Assembly (NCBI GenBank): GCA_001771575.1
Contig: MEUD01000001.1
Location: 1,179,277 to 1,243,276 of the forward strand
Reading direction: 5' to 3'
DNA from: a candidate division WOR-1 bacterium RIFOXYB2_FULL_45_9
Lineage (GTDB): Bacteria > Margulisbacteria > WOR-1 > O2-12-FULL-45-9 > XYB2-FULL-48-7
DNA length: 64,000 nucleotides
Shown here: one piece after another, positions 46,609-54,868 of the stretch
Layout: each line of letters starts with the position of its first letter
Position numbering within the stretch: position 1 is the first letter of the stretch
Notes under the pieces: model-generated
The model's database searches: none
Told to the model about the DNA's origin: nothing
Seen by the model: only the letters and a program-made list of their open reading frames with translations
Translations under genes and position numbers: made by a program

Positions 46609-46665
46609 TTTTAAGAGAGCAGCCCGCTAAAGCTGTTCGCTTGGCGGGCTGGCTCTCTTTTAAAA
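46609..46665. repeat. Nested inverted repeat
   Basis: Outer pair TTTTAAGAGAGC (46609-46620) and GCTCTCTTTTAAAA (46652-46665); inner pair AGCCCGC (46621-46627) and GCGGGCT (46644-46650). The outer stem with its T-run looks like a terminator for the upstream minus-strand genes that has been split by a palindromic element. No gene is seen between 46353 and 46688 apart from the tRNA remnant. Confidence 0.75.
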
Positions 46666-46688
46666 AGTCAAAAAAGAACAAGAAAAGT

Positions 46689-46817
46689 TTATTTCCGTTT
46701 TTTGCTTTTCTTTCTGCCGCGAGCCATCTTGGCGCGGGAGATATCCCCATTCTTGTCGATGAAATAAAGATATCCTTTTTCTTTCTTGATGCCGCACTTC
46801 ATAACTTTTTCTGCCAT
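46689..46817 (-). CDS. Small basic protein coupled to the SpoU methyltransferase
   Basis: 42 aa: MAEKVMKCGIKKEKGYLYFI, then DKNGDISRAKMARGRKKSKKRK. The Lys/Arg-rich tail suggests nucleic-acid or ribosome binding. GGGAGGTG lies inside the end of the upstream methyltransferase gene and the ATG is 4 nt after that gene's stop, so translation is almost certainly coupled. I do not recognise a named family. Confidence 0.65.
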   Translation of the reverse strand: MAEKVMKCGIKKEKGYLYFIDKNGDISRAKMARGRKKSKKRK

Positions 46818-46820
46818 TTG

Positions 46821-47336
46821 CTATTCACCTCCCCGTTGCCGAAGAACTTCGTACAGGACAATCCCTGTGGCGACCGACGCGTTGAGGGAATTAATTCTTC
46901 CTCGCATGGGAAGCCGGACAACTTCAGAGCAGCGCTCTTTGACCAATCGGGAAACCCCGTTCCCCTCGCTGCCGATGACAAAAGCGGCCGGCCCCTTATA
47001 GTCACGGGTATTATATAATGCCTTCCCGTCTATTTCAACAGCGAAAACGGGAATCAGCTCGTCTTGAAGCTGGCGGACCGCCTCGGCGATGTTGGGAACA
47101 CGAACGACCGGCACGAACTCCGCCGCCCCGGTCGAGGTTTTAACGACGGTATGGGTGACCGGGACCTGCCGCGCTTTGCGGATAATAACGGCGTGAACCC
47201 CGGCGGCTTCGGCTGTGCGCAGGATCGCGCCAAAATTATGCGGATCCTCGATCCCGTCAAGGATCAGGAGAAAAGGGGGCTCGCCCCGTTCCTCCGCCAG
47301 CGCAATGACATCGTCCAGCGAGTGATAATTAAACAT
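46821..47336 (-). CDS. SpoU (TrmH/RlmB) RNA 2'-O-methyltransferase, catalytic domain only
   Basis: 171 aa. Motif 1 LDGIEDPHNFGAILRTAEAAG, motif 2 AAFVIGSEGNGVS and motif 3 RLPMRGRINSLNASVATGIVLYE form the SPOUT knot and SAM site. The N-terminal L30e-like substrate domain of RlmB (about 75-90 residues) is missing: only about 20 residues precede motif 1, and upstream is the aminotransferase with an 8-nt overlap. Target, 23S rRNA or tRNA, cannot be decided. Confidence 0.88.
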   Translation of the reverse strand: MFNYHSLDDVIALAEERGEPPFLLILDGIEDPHNFGAILRTAEAAGVHAVIIRKARQVPVTHTVVKTSTGAAEFVPVVRVPNIAEAVRQLQDELIPVFAVEIDGKALYNTRDYKGPAAFVIGSEGNGVSRLVKERCSEVVRLPMRGRINSLNASVATGIVLYEVLRQRGGE

Positions 47337-48531
47337 CGCGCAAAGCCGCCCCGAAGATCTTTAGCGCGAGATCGATCTCTTTTTTTGAAACATTAAGGGG
47401 AGGGATAAAGCGAACAACGGAGCCATCCTTGCCGGTCGAGATCAGCAGTAGGCCGTGGGCCAGGCAGAGGTCGATAACTTTTCTGGCCGCCGCGCTGTTT
47501 CCAAGGTCGACCCCGATCAGCAGGCCCAAACCTCGCAGTTCTTTGACTAACGGGAAGGAAGCCTTTAGCTTGGAGAGCTCGTTCATCAAATATCGGCCAA
47601 GCTTGGCCGTGTTAGCAAGCAGTTTTTCTTTTTTGATCGTTTCAATAGTGGCGATCGCCGCGGCACAGCAAACAGGGTTGCCGCCAAACGTGCTTCCATG
47701 GGCCCCGGGGGACCATTTGGCCATTAATTCCTGGCTGGCGACACAGGCGCCAAGCGGCAGTCCGGATGCCAATCCTTTGGCCAGGACTAAAATATCCGGG
47801 ACAATCCCCTCGTGTTCGCAGGCAAGCCATTTGCCGGTATGGCCCATCCCTGTTTGGACCTCATCGACTATTAATAATGTATTATACTTATCACAAAGCG
47901 CCCGGACTCCTTTGAGAAATCCGGATGGAGGAACAACGTAGCCCCCTTCGCCGAGAACCGGCTCAATTATTACTCCGCCGATCTTCCAGTCGTTTTCTTT
48001 TAATAATCCTTCGACCAGGAGAAGGTCGAAGGGCGCGATGTAGACTTCCGGCAAAAGCGGCTCATAGCCTTCCCGATATTTCATTTTTGAAGTGGTGACT
48101 GAAAGCGCTCCCAGGGTCCGGCCGTGAAAGCCCCCCTGGAAGGCGATGATCCCCGGTTTTTTGGAGGCAAATTTGGCCAGCTTTATCGCCGCTTCAACCG
48201 CTTCGGCCCCGCTCTGGCAGAAGAACGACTGGGCTTTTTTGATCGGCACGATCTTACGCAATTCTTCCGCCAGCTTGACGTATGGCTCGTAAAGGGCGAC
48301 GCCGACGCAAGCGTGGATCAGGCGATCGAGCTGTTTTTTCGCCGCGGAGACAACTTTGGGGTGGCAATGGCCAAGAATGTCGCAGGCGATTCCGGTGGCG
48401 AAATCAAGGTATTTTTTCCCTTGGTCATCATAGACGTAGCTCCCCCTTGCCTTGGCAACGGAAAAGCCGGCGTGATATCTGGCCAGGACGGGAGAAAGGA
48501 CTTTTTTCCCTCGATTTTCAAGCTTATTCAT
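47329..48531 (-). CDS. Class III aminotransferase (acetylornithine/4-aminobutyrate type)
   Basis: 400 aa PLP enzyme. YVYDDQGKKYLDFATGIACDILGHCHPKVV, FFCQSGAEAVEAAIKLAKF, IAFQGGFHGRTLGALSVT, IIEPVLGEGGYVVPP, LLIVDEVQTGMGHTGKW and the PLP lysine in ILVLAKGLASGLPLGA. ArgD and GabT-type enzymes share these motifs; no arginine genes are adjacent, so the substrate is open. TATAAT lies 8 nt before the ATG, back to back with the protease promoter. Confidence 0.85.
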   Translation of the reverse strand: MNKLENRGKKVLSPVLARYHAGFSVAKARGSYVYDDQGKKYLDFATGIACDILGHCHPKVVSAAKKQLDRLIHACVGVALYEPYVKLAEELRKIVPIKKAQSFFCQSGAEAVEAAIKLAKFASKKPGIIAFQGGFHGRTLGALSVTTSKMKYREGYEPLLPEVYIAPFDLLLVEGLLKENDWKIGGVIIEPVLGEGGYVVPPSGFLKGVRALCDKYNTLLIVDEVQTGMGHTGKWLACEHEGIVPDILVLAKGLASGLPLGACVASQELMAKWSPGAHGSTFGGNPVCCAAAIATIETIKKEKLLANTAKLGRYLMNELSKLKASFPLVKELRGLGLLIGVDLGNSAAARKVIDLCLAHGLLLISTGKDGSVVRFIPPLNVSKKEIDLALKIFGAALRDV

Positions 48532-48539
48532 AGTATTTA

Positions 48540-48565
48540 ATTATACTGCAGTTATGTGTTATACT
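48540..48565. promoter_or_regulatory. Divergent -10 boxes (aminotransferase and protease)
   Basis: Minus-strand TATAAT at 48540-48545, 8 nt from the aminotransferase ATG; plus-strand TATACT at 48560-48565, 7 nt from the protease ATG. Both transcripts in this 41-nt divergent gap would be nearly leaderless. Confidence 0.5.
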
Positions 48566-48572
48566 CAAGGCG

Positions 48573-50783
48573 ATGCGCAGGACAGCCATAGCGATAATTT
48601 TAGCGATTTTTTTGGCCGCGAGCGTAATTGCCGAGATCACTCCGGGGCAAGTCATCGTTAAATTTAAGCCGGGCGTATTTTCCTCCCCAGTCCCCGCGGG
48701 AGCTATTTCATCGGCCACGATCGGGGCCGCTTCGATCAGAGCGCTTAGCGAGAAGCACGGAATTTACCGCTACAAACAGATCTATAGTGAGGCGCTAAAA
48801 GTTCGCCCGGATTGGAAGCACCTCGAGAATGATTATATTTTATTTTTTCCTACCGCCGAAAGCCCGTCAAAAATAATCGATGAATTTAAAAAAGACCAGA
48901 ACGTTGTCGCCGCGCATGTTAACGGCGTGATCAGGGCGTTTCAGGTTGCGCCAAACGACACTTATTTTGGCCAGGAGTGGGGACTGACCAAGATCAGCGC
49001 GCCAAACGCTTGGGATAGGACGACCGGCACGGCATCAAATATTGTAGCGGTTATGGATACGGGGTTGAACTATAACCACGAAGATATCGTCGGGAAAGTC
49101 GATCTGACCCATGCCAAAGACCTTTACAATGGAGACAACGATCCTATGGACGATAACGGTCACGGCACCGCTATTTCCGGGGTGATCGGCGCGATATCTA
49201 ATAATAGTAAAGGGATCGCCGGAGTTGATTGGCAGGTGACGATCCTGCCGATCAAGGTCCTTAACCGGGACGGGGTTGGCGATCCGTCGACGATCAGCGC
49301 CGGCCTGGCTTATCTTGCCGCGTTAAAATCTTCGGGGGTCAATATTGTCGCCGCGAACTTGAGCCTGGGTCAATATAACGACGGCTCCGACCGGTACTTG
49401 GAAGAAAATCCGGCAAACATGAGAGACCGCTGTCAGGAGGCGTATGACCAGGGGATCGTTATTGTCGCCGCGGCGGGGAACGGCAGTGTCGACTGGAACA
49501 CATATCCCGCATATTACCCGACGGTCCTGGCGGTCTCGGCAACGGCAACAGACGACAAACGTTCGGTCTGGTCCGGAATTGACGAGCAAACTTTTAAAAC
49601 GCAGGGATCAAATTACGGGAGCTGGGTTGATGTCGCCGCTCCGGGAACAAATATCTTTAGCATGAACAAGGATGGAAGTTATAGCGCCGGTTGGAACGGG
49701 ACCTCCCTGGCCGCTCCCTTTGTTGCCGGCGCCGTCTCTTTATTAAAGGCGGCAGAAACGACGCTAACCAACGCGCAGATCATGGATCGGCTAAAGAAGA
49801 CTGCCGATCCGATCGATGATCTGCAGGAGCCGACCTATAAAGGGCTTTTGGGGAGTGGACGGCTTAACCTAAGCCAGGCGGTGACCGGGTTAATAACCGA
49901 GATCAGCGCTCCAATAAGCGACAGCTATTTAAAAGGAGTGGTTGAGATCCATGGGACGGCGAGCGGGTGGAACTTTGCCGGCTATACGATCGAGGCATAC
50001 CGCGCGACATCTCTGGAAACAATTGTGGCGCAAAGCGCGCTGGAGGTTGAAGGGGGACTTTTGGCCAGCTGGAACACCGGCGGGATTAATGGGGAGATAA
50101 CATTAAAGCTTAGGGCCTCTTCAACAACCGGGGGATCTTCTGAATCAAGTACCATTGTAATTATTGACAACACACCGCCGGACGTGGTAGTAACCTATCC
50201 GACAGCTGGCGGCTCGATCGAGGGAAGGGTTACCATTGCCGGGCGCGCGACCGATGAAAATTTGCAAAATTACGTTATTGACTATGGGGAGGGTGCGTCA
50301 CCGGCTTATTATCAAACGCTGGGGACATTTTACGCTTCGGCCAGTGGGGCCTTGGCCACCTGGGAAACGACCGGCTTAAGCGGCCCTTATGTTTTACGGC
50401 TGACCGCGACCGATAAAGCGGGAAATGTGTCTACCTCGGCGTTGTCGGTCAATATTACCAGGGTCGCGTCATCCCTTTCTCCGGGAGTCCTTACCTTTGC
50501 TTTGCCAAACCCGTTCGATCGCAGGCTTGGCGCGAGCACGACGTTTTATTATCAATTACCAGCGAATGCGAACACCTCGGTCAATCTTTTTGACCTTGGG
50601 GGAAATATGATCTGGCAAAAGAGCTACCTTGCCGGTGAGAACGGAGCCAAGGCAGGAGAGAATAATCCGGCCTGGGACGGAAAAAATCTTTTTGGCGCGA
50701 ACGTTCAAACCGGGGTTTATTTATATCAAATAGTGTCCGACCGCAAGGTTGTTGGCCGCGGCAAAGTTATCATCCTCAATTAA
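48573..50783 (+). CDS. Secreted subtilisin-like (S8) protease with FlgD-like C-terminal domain
   Basis: 736 aa. Signal peptide (RRTAIAIILAIFLAASVIA), an inhibitor-type propeptide (PGQVIVKFKPG..., about 25-125), S8 domain with triad Asp in VAVMDTGLNYNHED, His in DDNGHGTAISGVIG and Ser in WNGTSLAAPFVAGA, two Ig-like domains (about 445-625, each with NTPPDV- or ATDKAGN-type turns) and a final FlgD-Ig-like domain (YYQLPANANTSVNLFDLGGN ... GVYLYQIVSD). Probably exported and held at the cell surface. It ends 4 nt from the convergent SprA-like gene. Confidence 0.87.
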   Translation: MRRTAIAIILAIFLAASVIAEITPGQVIVKFKPGVFSSPVPAGAISSATIGAASIRALSEKHGIYRYKQIYSEALKVRPDWKHLENDYILFFPTAESPSKIIDEFKKDQNVVAAHVNGVIRAFQVAPNDTYFGQEWGLTKISAPNAWDRTTGTASNIVAVMDTGLNYNHEDIVGKVDLTHAKDLYNGDNDPMDDNGHGTAISGVIGAISNNSKGIAGVDWQVTILPIKVLNRDGVGDPSTISAGLAYLAALKSSGVNIVAANLSLGQYNDGSDRYLEENPANMRDRCQEAYDQGIVIVAAAGNGSVDWNTYPAYYPTVLAVSATATDDKRSVWSGIDEQTFKTQGSNYGSWVDVAAPGTNIFSMNKDGSYSAGWNGTSLAAPFVAGAVSLLKAAETTLTNAQIMDRLKKTADPIDDLQEPTYKGLLGSGRLNLSQAVTGLITEISAPISDSYLKGVVEIHGTASGWNFAGYTIEAYRATSLETIVAQSALEVEGGLLASWNTGGINGEITLKLRASSTTGGSSESSTIVIIDNTPPDVVVTYPTAGGSIEGRVTIAGRATDENLQNYVIDYGEGASPAYYQTLGTFYASASGALATWETTGLSGPYVLRLTATDKAGNVSTSALSVNITRVASSLSPGVLTFALPNPFDRRLGASTTFYYQLPANANTSVNLFDLGGNMIWQKSYLAGENGAKAGENNPAWDGKNLFGANVQTGVYLYQIVSDRKVVGRGKVIILN

Positions 50784-50787
50784 ATCC

Positions 50788-53700
50788 TTAGAAGTTCAGC
50801 GTTCCTTCAAAAGAAAAGAGGCTGGCGGTAAAGTCGTCATTTGAATTGGAGAGATTGTGATATTCCACGTTCTTCAGCGAGGCCAGCAGGGAAATGTTGG
50901 ACATGACCGGATTGTCGACCGGGATATTAATGTTCAGACCAAGGGATTGGGTCCGCTTTTTGATGTTGAGTGTCTGTAACACACCGCTTTGGACTTCTCC
51001 GCCGTTTGATTCATCGGACAACTCATAAACCAGCGAGCCCCAGCTGAAAAGCTGGTAGTTGGCTTTACTGTTGATGACCGTTTTATCAAGGGTGTTTCTG
51101 GCGATCAGGTCGTAGGTTTTTTTCAGGTTATAGTCAGCGCTCACGCTAAGTTTTGGAATGGCGTTAAATGTCAACGAAGCGGAGATGGTGTCATTCCTGG
51201 TTTCGGTGGTGACCGGGGAGGTTACGGCGTCATTATTGTTCTTATAGTCTTCGCGGCTGTAGCCGATGCTGATCGGCAGGACCGGGATTGGGGTTAGAGA
51301 CATGGTATATCCTTGTGAAAGCGACTTGGTAAAAGTGCTGATCTGCGTGTTGCCGGAAGGGGCGCGCTGGATCGCGTCGGAGAGAGCGAAGCGGGACGAG
51401 AGTGAAATCGCCCGGAAGGAAAACACCGACCAGCTGGCGTCCCCCGCTTTGGTCCGCCCGGATGTTTTAAACGCCGAGCCTGTTTCCGGGATCGCTTCGC
51501 TCCGCGAATAGCTACCACCGAAAGTCAGCCAGCCAAAAGGAAGATATTTACCGCTAATTGCCGATCTCTCGGTGCGCGGGTTCTCCTGGTTGAGGACGTA
51601 AGAGACGCGTTCCTGGCGGTTGTGGTCGAGCGATCCCGAGAGCCAGCTGATCGGTTGCAGGTCCATGTGATAGGTTTCGTTCAAGGTGTCGGAGCGTGCT
51701 TCCGGGGTTGGCAGATACTTTCGTTCAAAGTGCTCCTGGCGGGAGGCTTGTGCGGTCCAGGACTGGAAACGGCCCAGGCTTAGCCCAACCAGGTTGAGAG
51801 AGAGGGAATAGGAATTGTCCTGAATATTGGTTCTGGCCGTTTCCGCCTCAATCGAGTTCTTGGTGGTGGGCTCGCTTTCTTGATGGTCAAGGCTGAAGGA
51901 GGCGTTTTTGGTCAAACTGCCGCTGACGTTGTAATGGAACGCCCTGGAGAGCGAGGTTGTCAGATTGGTCTTATCCACGACGTCGGTCTTGGACTGGCTA
52001 AAGCTAACGTCCCCTTTGGTCGCGATAGAAAGCTCTCCTCTGGAGAAAGGGAGGGGGGTGACGCTGGCGGAATATGAGTCTTGATCGTTATCGCTATTAT
52101 GCAAAGAGGTCGGGGTCGCTGGATCGTCAAGAGAGGTGAATTTGCGGTAACTGAAGCCGATAGCCGCCAGTCCATTGGGATTAACGCTGGTCGAGATCGA
52201 ATGGTCCCAGCTCCGGGAAAACTTATCGTGCGTGGTCCCAATGGGGCTCTGGTTGTATTTGTACGCGTAAGAAGTGCTTAGGGAATGGAACCCTGGGGCG
52301 AGGCTCAGGTTGTATTCCTCGGATTCCGACCCGGCGCCGGAGGCGGCCGATCCCAAGGGAGAAAAATCAAAACCGACTTTTCTGGTCGAACCGCTAAGAG
52401 CCAACTTATTGTCAAACAGGGAAACGCCGGCGCCCAAACGAAACGCGGTGTCCGATTTGACGCCGGTAACACTGGTGGCGCCGGCCGGGTCCTGGTACAT
52501 GTATTCCACGACGATAGCGTCAGCGGACGAAGGGGTTATGTAATAGAAGGAAAGATTGATGGTCCGTTTGTCCGGATTGCTGATGAAGTAATCCGCTTCT
52601 TTGTTGAGGAGCAGATTGTTGACGTAAACCCGGTCACTGCCATCGATAATGTCCCCGGGGGAGGTAATAACGTAGTTTTTGGTCCCGTTCCCCCGGAAGC
52701 TTTCGAGGCTGGTGTCTCCGATCATTACCTGGTCGGATTCGCTCTTGGCCCACGACGAGTCGATATTGAAAACGTCGCCGATCTTAAAGCTTCCGTCAAC
52801 TCCGATCGCCGACATAGAGATGTCTTCGTTGGTGTCGGTTGAGGGGGGGACGTACTGGTAGATCATTTGGAAGTTAGTGGTCGGTGACAAGAAATTGTTA
52901 AAAGTTATCGATGAGTTGTCTTTGTTATAATTAAAGAAATATCCAGAGTCTCCCGCGTTGGCTTCAAAACTGGAATTACGCACGTAAGTGGTGATGACCG
53001 ACGAGCCCTGTTCCCAAACCTGGATCGTTTCCGACCCGGGGACAATATCCTTTACATTCCTTAAATAATATGGCCCCTGGGAGCCGTTGCCGACGCCGGA
53101 ATATTTGCCGACGATCCCTTTTTTGTAGGTATAAGCTACTGTTACTTCATCGGATGGGAGGATGCTGTTGTTAATAAAGGCGATCGTTCCAGTTCCATAG
53201 CCGTCGGTCAGGTCGGTCCGGTCGTTAATATAGGCCAGCTTGACGTTGGGGGTGGTTATCGCGTAACCGGTCGCCGGATCAACGGAAGTTGTTGGAATAA
53301 TGTAATCAGCCTCCCAGCTCATCAGGGCGCTGACCCCTCCCCGCAGGACCCTGACGGTGATGGTGGCTTCGGTGGTTGGGGGGACCGGGCGGTTGGTAAG
53401 GTAGGCAACGTTCCCCTTATTGATTATGTCCTGGCCGCTGAATTGGTCGATCGCCGTAGATGTTGGCGCTCCCCCTCCCTTTTTCGCGCTCTCCTTTAAG
53501 TAGGTGACCCCGACCTTCATTTCTTTAGGAAATTTAGATGGAGCCTCTTGCAGGATGGCCACTATGTTATGTTTATATGAAATGAAAATCGTTGAAGTTG
53601 GGCCAATTACCACACCGAACAGTAGCTGGCCGGTCTTATAATTGATGGTGTAGTCAAGATCCCGCACGAACAATTTGCCGTCAACCATGACCCGCTCGCT

Positions 53701-54858
53701 TTCCGGGACGATCTCCGAGTACCTGGTATTATACGGACCGCGGCTCCCCATGCCGGGGATCGATTCACTTTCGGAAGATGTCTGATGGAATCGATATTCC
53801 ACGGAGAGAGCCTCTTCGGTTGAAGGGAGAAACCTGGTCAGCAGTTTGATCTCCCCGGAGTCGTAGCGGATAATATAGTCTTCGTTCTTTTTGAGCTTGG
53901 TCCCCATAAAGGTCAGAGTTTCGCTGAACTTGATCAGAGGTGAATTCTTCAGGCGATATTGGCCGAAGGCCTCGTTCTCCTGGATAAAAGCGTCAGATGA
54001 ACCAATGGTCGGAAATGTTTCCCTGACCGAGGTGACCAGAGGTTCCGGCTTTGGCTCCGGTTTGCCGATCTTTTCCGGGTCAACGGTAAACCGCGATTGC
54101 CACCCAAAGAAGTCACGGCGCGACAAAGAAGGGAAGAACAGGTCGATAATGTTGGTGTATTCATAGCTGTATTTAAATTCATCGGTCTGGCTCAACTGGC
54201 GGGTAAAGGTGATTTTTCCTTCAAAATAATCGATCGTATAGTCGGCATTGCGGACCATGACGTTATTGTTCAACAGGACAACTTCCGATCCTTCGACGAT
54301 CCCCCCGTGGCCTAAATTGTAGGGGCCGGGCGTATTGTTCCCCTTCTGCGAGGTCAGGGCCTGGGTCTGGCTTTTTAGTTTGGCGGAAGGGACGACCGTG
54401 ACGTCGTACCAGGAATCTTTCGACGTCAGCATGACGCCGTTCAAGGTTTTGGAGGCCGAAACAAATTCATTGCCGGAAAAAGTGGCGTTAATATCGCCGA
54501 ATGAAAGTTCGGTGTTGTAGTATTTGACCTTGACGTCAAAGCGCTCCGGAGACTCCGGTTGCTGTTCAAGGTCATAGCTGACGGAGAGGTCTTTGGAGAG
54601 CTGGCCGAGGATCCGCAGCTGAAGGCGCTCCTGCCAGGGGCCGCCGCTATAAGTTGGGTAAAATCCCCCTAACTGGGAAAGAGCGTTGAAGTATTGTTTG
54701 TCGGGTGATACGGAAACGTTTTTGGTCTCGTACTTTTTATATCCGGAAATATCGATCTGGGGGTAGGTTTCAGACTGCGCCATGGCTGGGGCCACAGTGA
54801 ACCATAGCGCCGCCGACAGCACAAACAGAGCCCTAGTTGTGGCTTTGACTGTTAACAT
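50788..54858 (-). CDS. Very large SprA-like outer-membrane protein
   Basis: 1356 aa with a signal peptide ending near APAMAQ. After ELSFGDINATFSGNEFV (a SprA-like FGD element, about 118-134), a module recurs about five times in the first 800 residues: GPYxLxxxxIVxGSExVxxxxxxxxRxxDYxIDY with a GxIxF strand and a YxY end (about 179-237, 299-358, 375-432, then near 600-670 and 725-790). The C-terminal 500 residues are amphipathic Ser/Thr-rich strands and end in FSFEGTLNF, a barrel-type last strand. SprA is the giant type IX secretion pore, but other T9SS genes are not here. ATG at 54858; follows fabF by a few nt. Confidence 0.65.
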   Translation of the reverse strand: MLTVKATTRALFVLSAALWFTVAPAMAQSETYPQIDISGYKKYETKNVSVSPDKQYFNALSQLGGFYPTYSGGPWQERLQLRILGQLSKDLSVSYDLEQQPESPERFDVKVKYYNTELSFGDINATFSGNEFVSASKTLNGVMLTSKDSWYDVTVVPSAKLKSQTQALTSQKGNNTPGPYNLGHGGIVEGSEVVLLNNNVMVRNADYTIDYFEGKITFTRQLSQTDEFKYSYEYTNIIDLFFPSLSRRDFFGWQSRFTVDPEKIGKPEPKPEPLVTSVRETFPTIGSSDAFIQENEAFGQYRLKNSPLIKFSETLTFMGTKLKKNEDYIIRYDSGEIKLLTRFLPSTEEALSVEYRFHQTSSESESIPGMGSRGPYNTRYSEIVPESERVMVDGKLFVRDLDYTINYKTGQLLFGVVIGPTSTIFISYKHNIVAILQEAPSKFPKEMKVGVTYLKESAKKGGGAPTSTAIDQFSGQDIINKGNVAYLTNRPVPPTTEATITVRVLRGGVSALMSWEADYIIPTTSVDPATGYAITTPNVKLAYINDRTDLTDGYGTGTIAFINNSILPSDEVTVAYTYKKGIVGKYSGVGNGSQGPYYLRNVKDIVPGSETIQVWEQGSSVITTYVRNSSFEANAGDSGYFFNYNKDNSSITFNNFLSPTTNFQMIYQYVPPSTDTNEDISMSAIGVDGSFKIGDVFNIDSSWAKSESDQVMIGDTSLESFRGNGTKNYVITSPGDIIDGSDRVYVNNLLLNKEADYFISNPDKRTINLSFYYITPSSADAIVVEYMYQDPAGATSVTGVKSDTAFRLGAGVSLFDNKLALSGSTRKVGFDFSPLGSAASGAGSESEEYNLSLAPGFHSLSTSYAYKYNQSPIGTTHDKFSRSWDHSISTSVNPNGLAAIGFSYRKFTSLDDPATPTSLHNSDNDQDSYSASVTPLPFSRGELSIATKGDVSFSQSKTDVVDKTNLTTSLSRAFHYNVSGSLTKNASFSLDHQESEPTTKNSIEAETARTNIQDNSYSLSLNLVGLSLGRFQSWTAQASRQEHFERKYLPTPEARSDTLNETYHMDLQPISWLSGSLDHNRQERVSYVLNQENPRTERSAISGKYLPFGWLTFGGSYSRSEAIPETGSAFKTSGRTKAGDASWSVFSFRAISLSSRFALSDAIQRAPSGNTQISTFTKSLSQGYTMSLTPIPVLPISIGYSREDYKNNNDAVTSPVTTETRNDTISASLTFNAIPKLSVSADYNLKKTYDLIARNTLDKTVINSKANYQLFSWGSLVYELSDESNGGEVQSGVLQTLNIKKRTQSLGLNINIPVDNPVMSNISLLASLKNVEYHNLSNSNDDFTASLFSFEGTLNF

Positions 54859-54868
54859 CAAGTGTTTT

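Noticed and set aside
46536-47018. 160-aa open frame on the plus strand across the island edge
   Set aside because: Spans the promoter of the tRNA-Tyr remnant, a nested palindrome and the antisense of two minus-strand genes; no family features.
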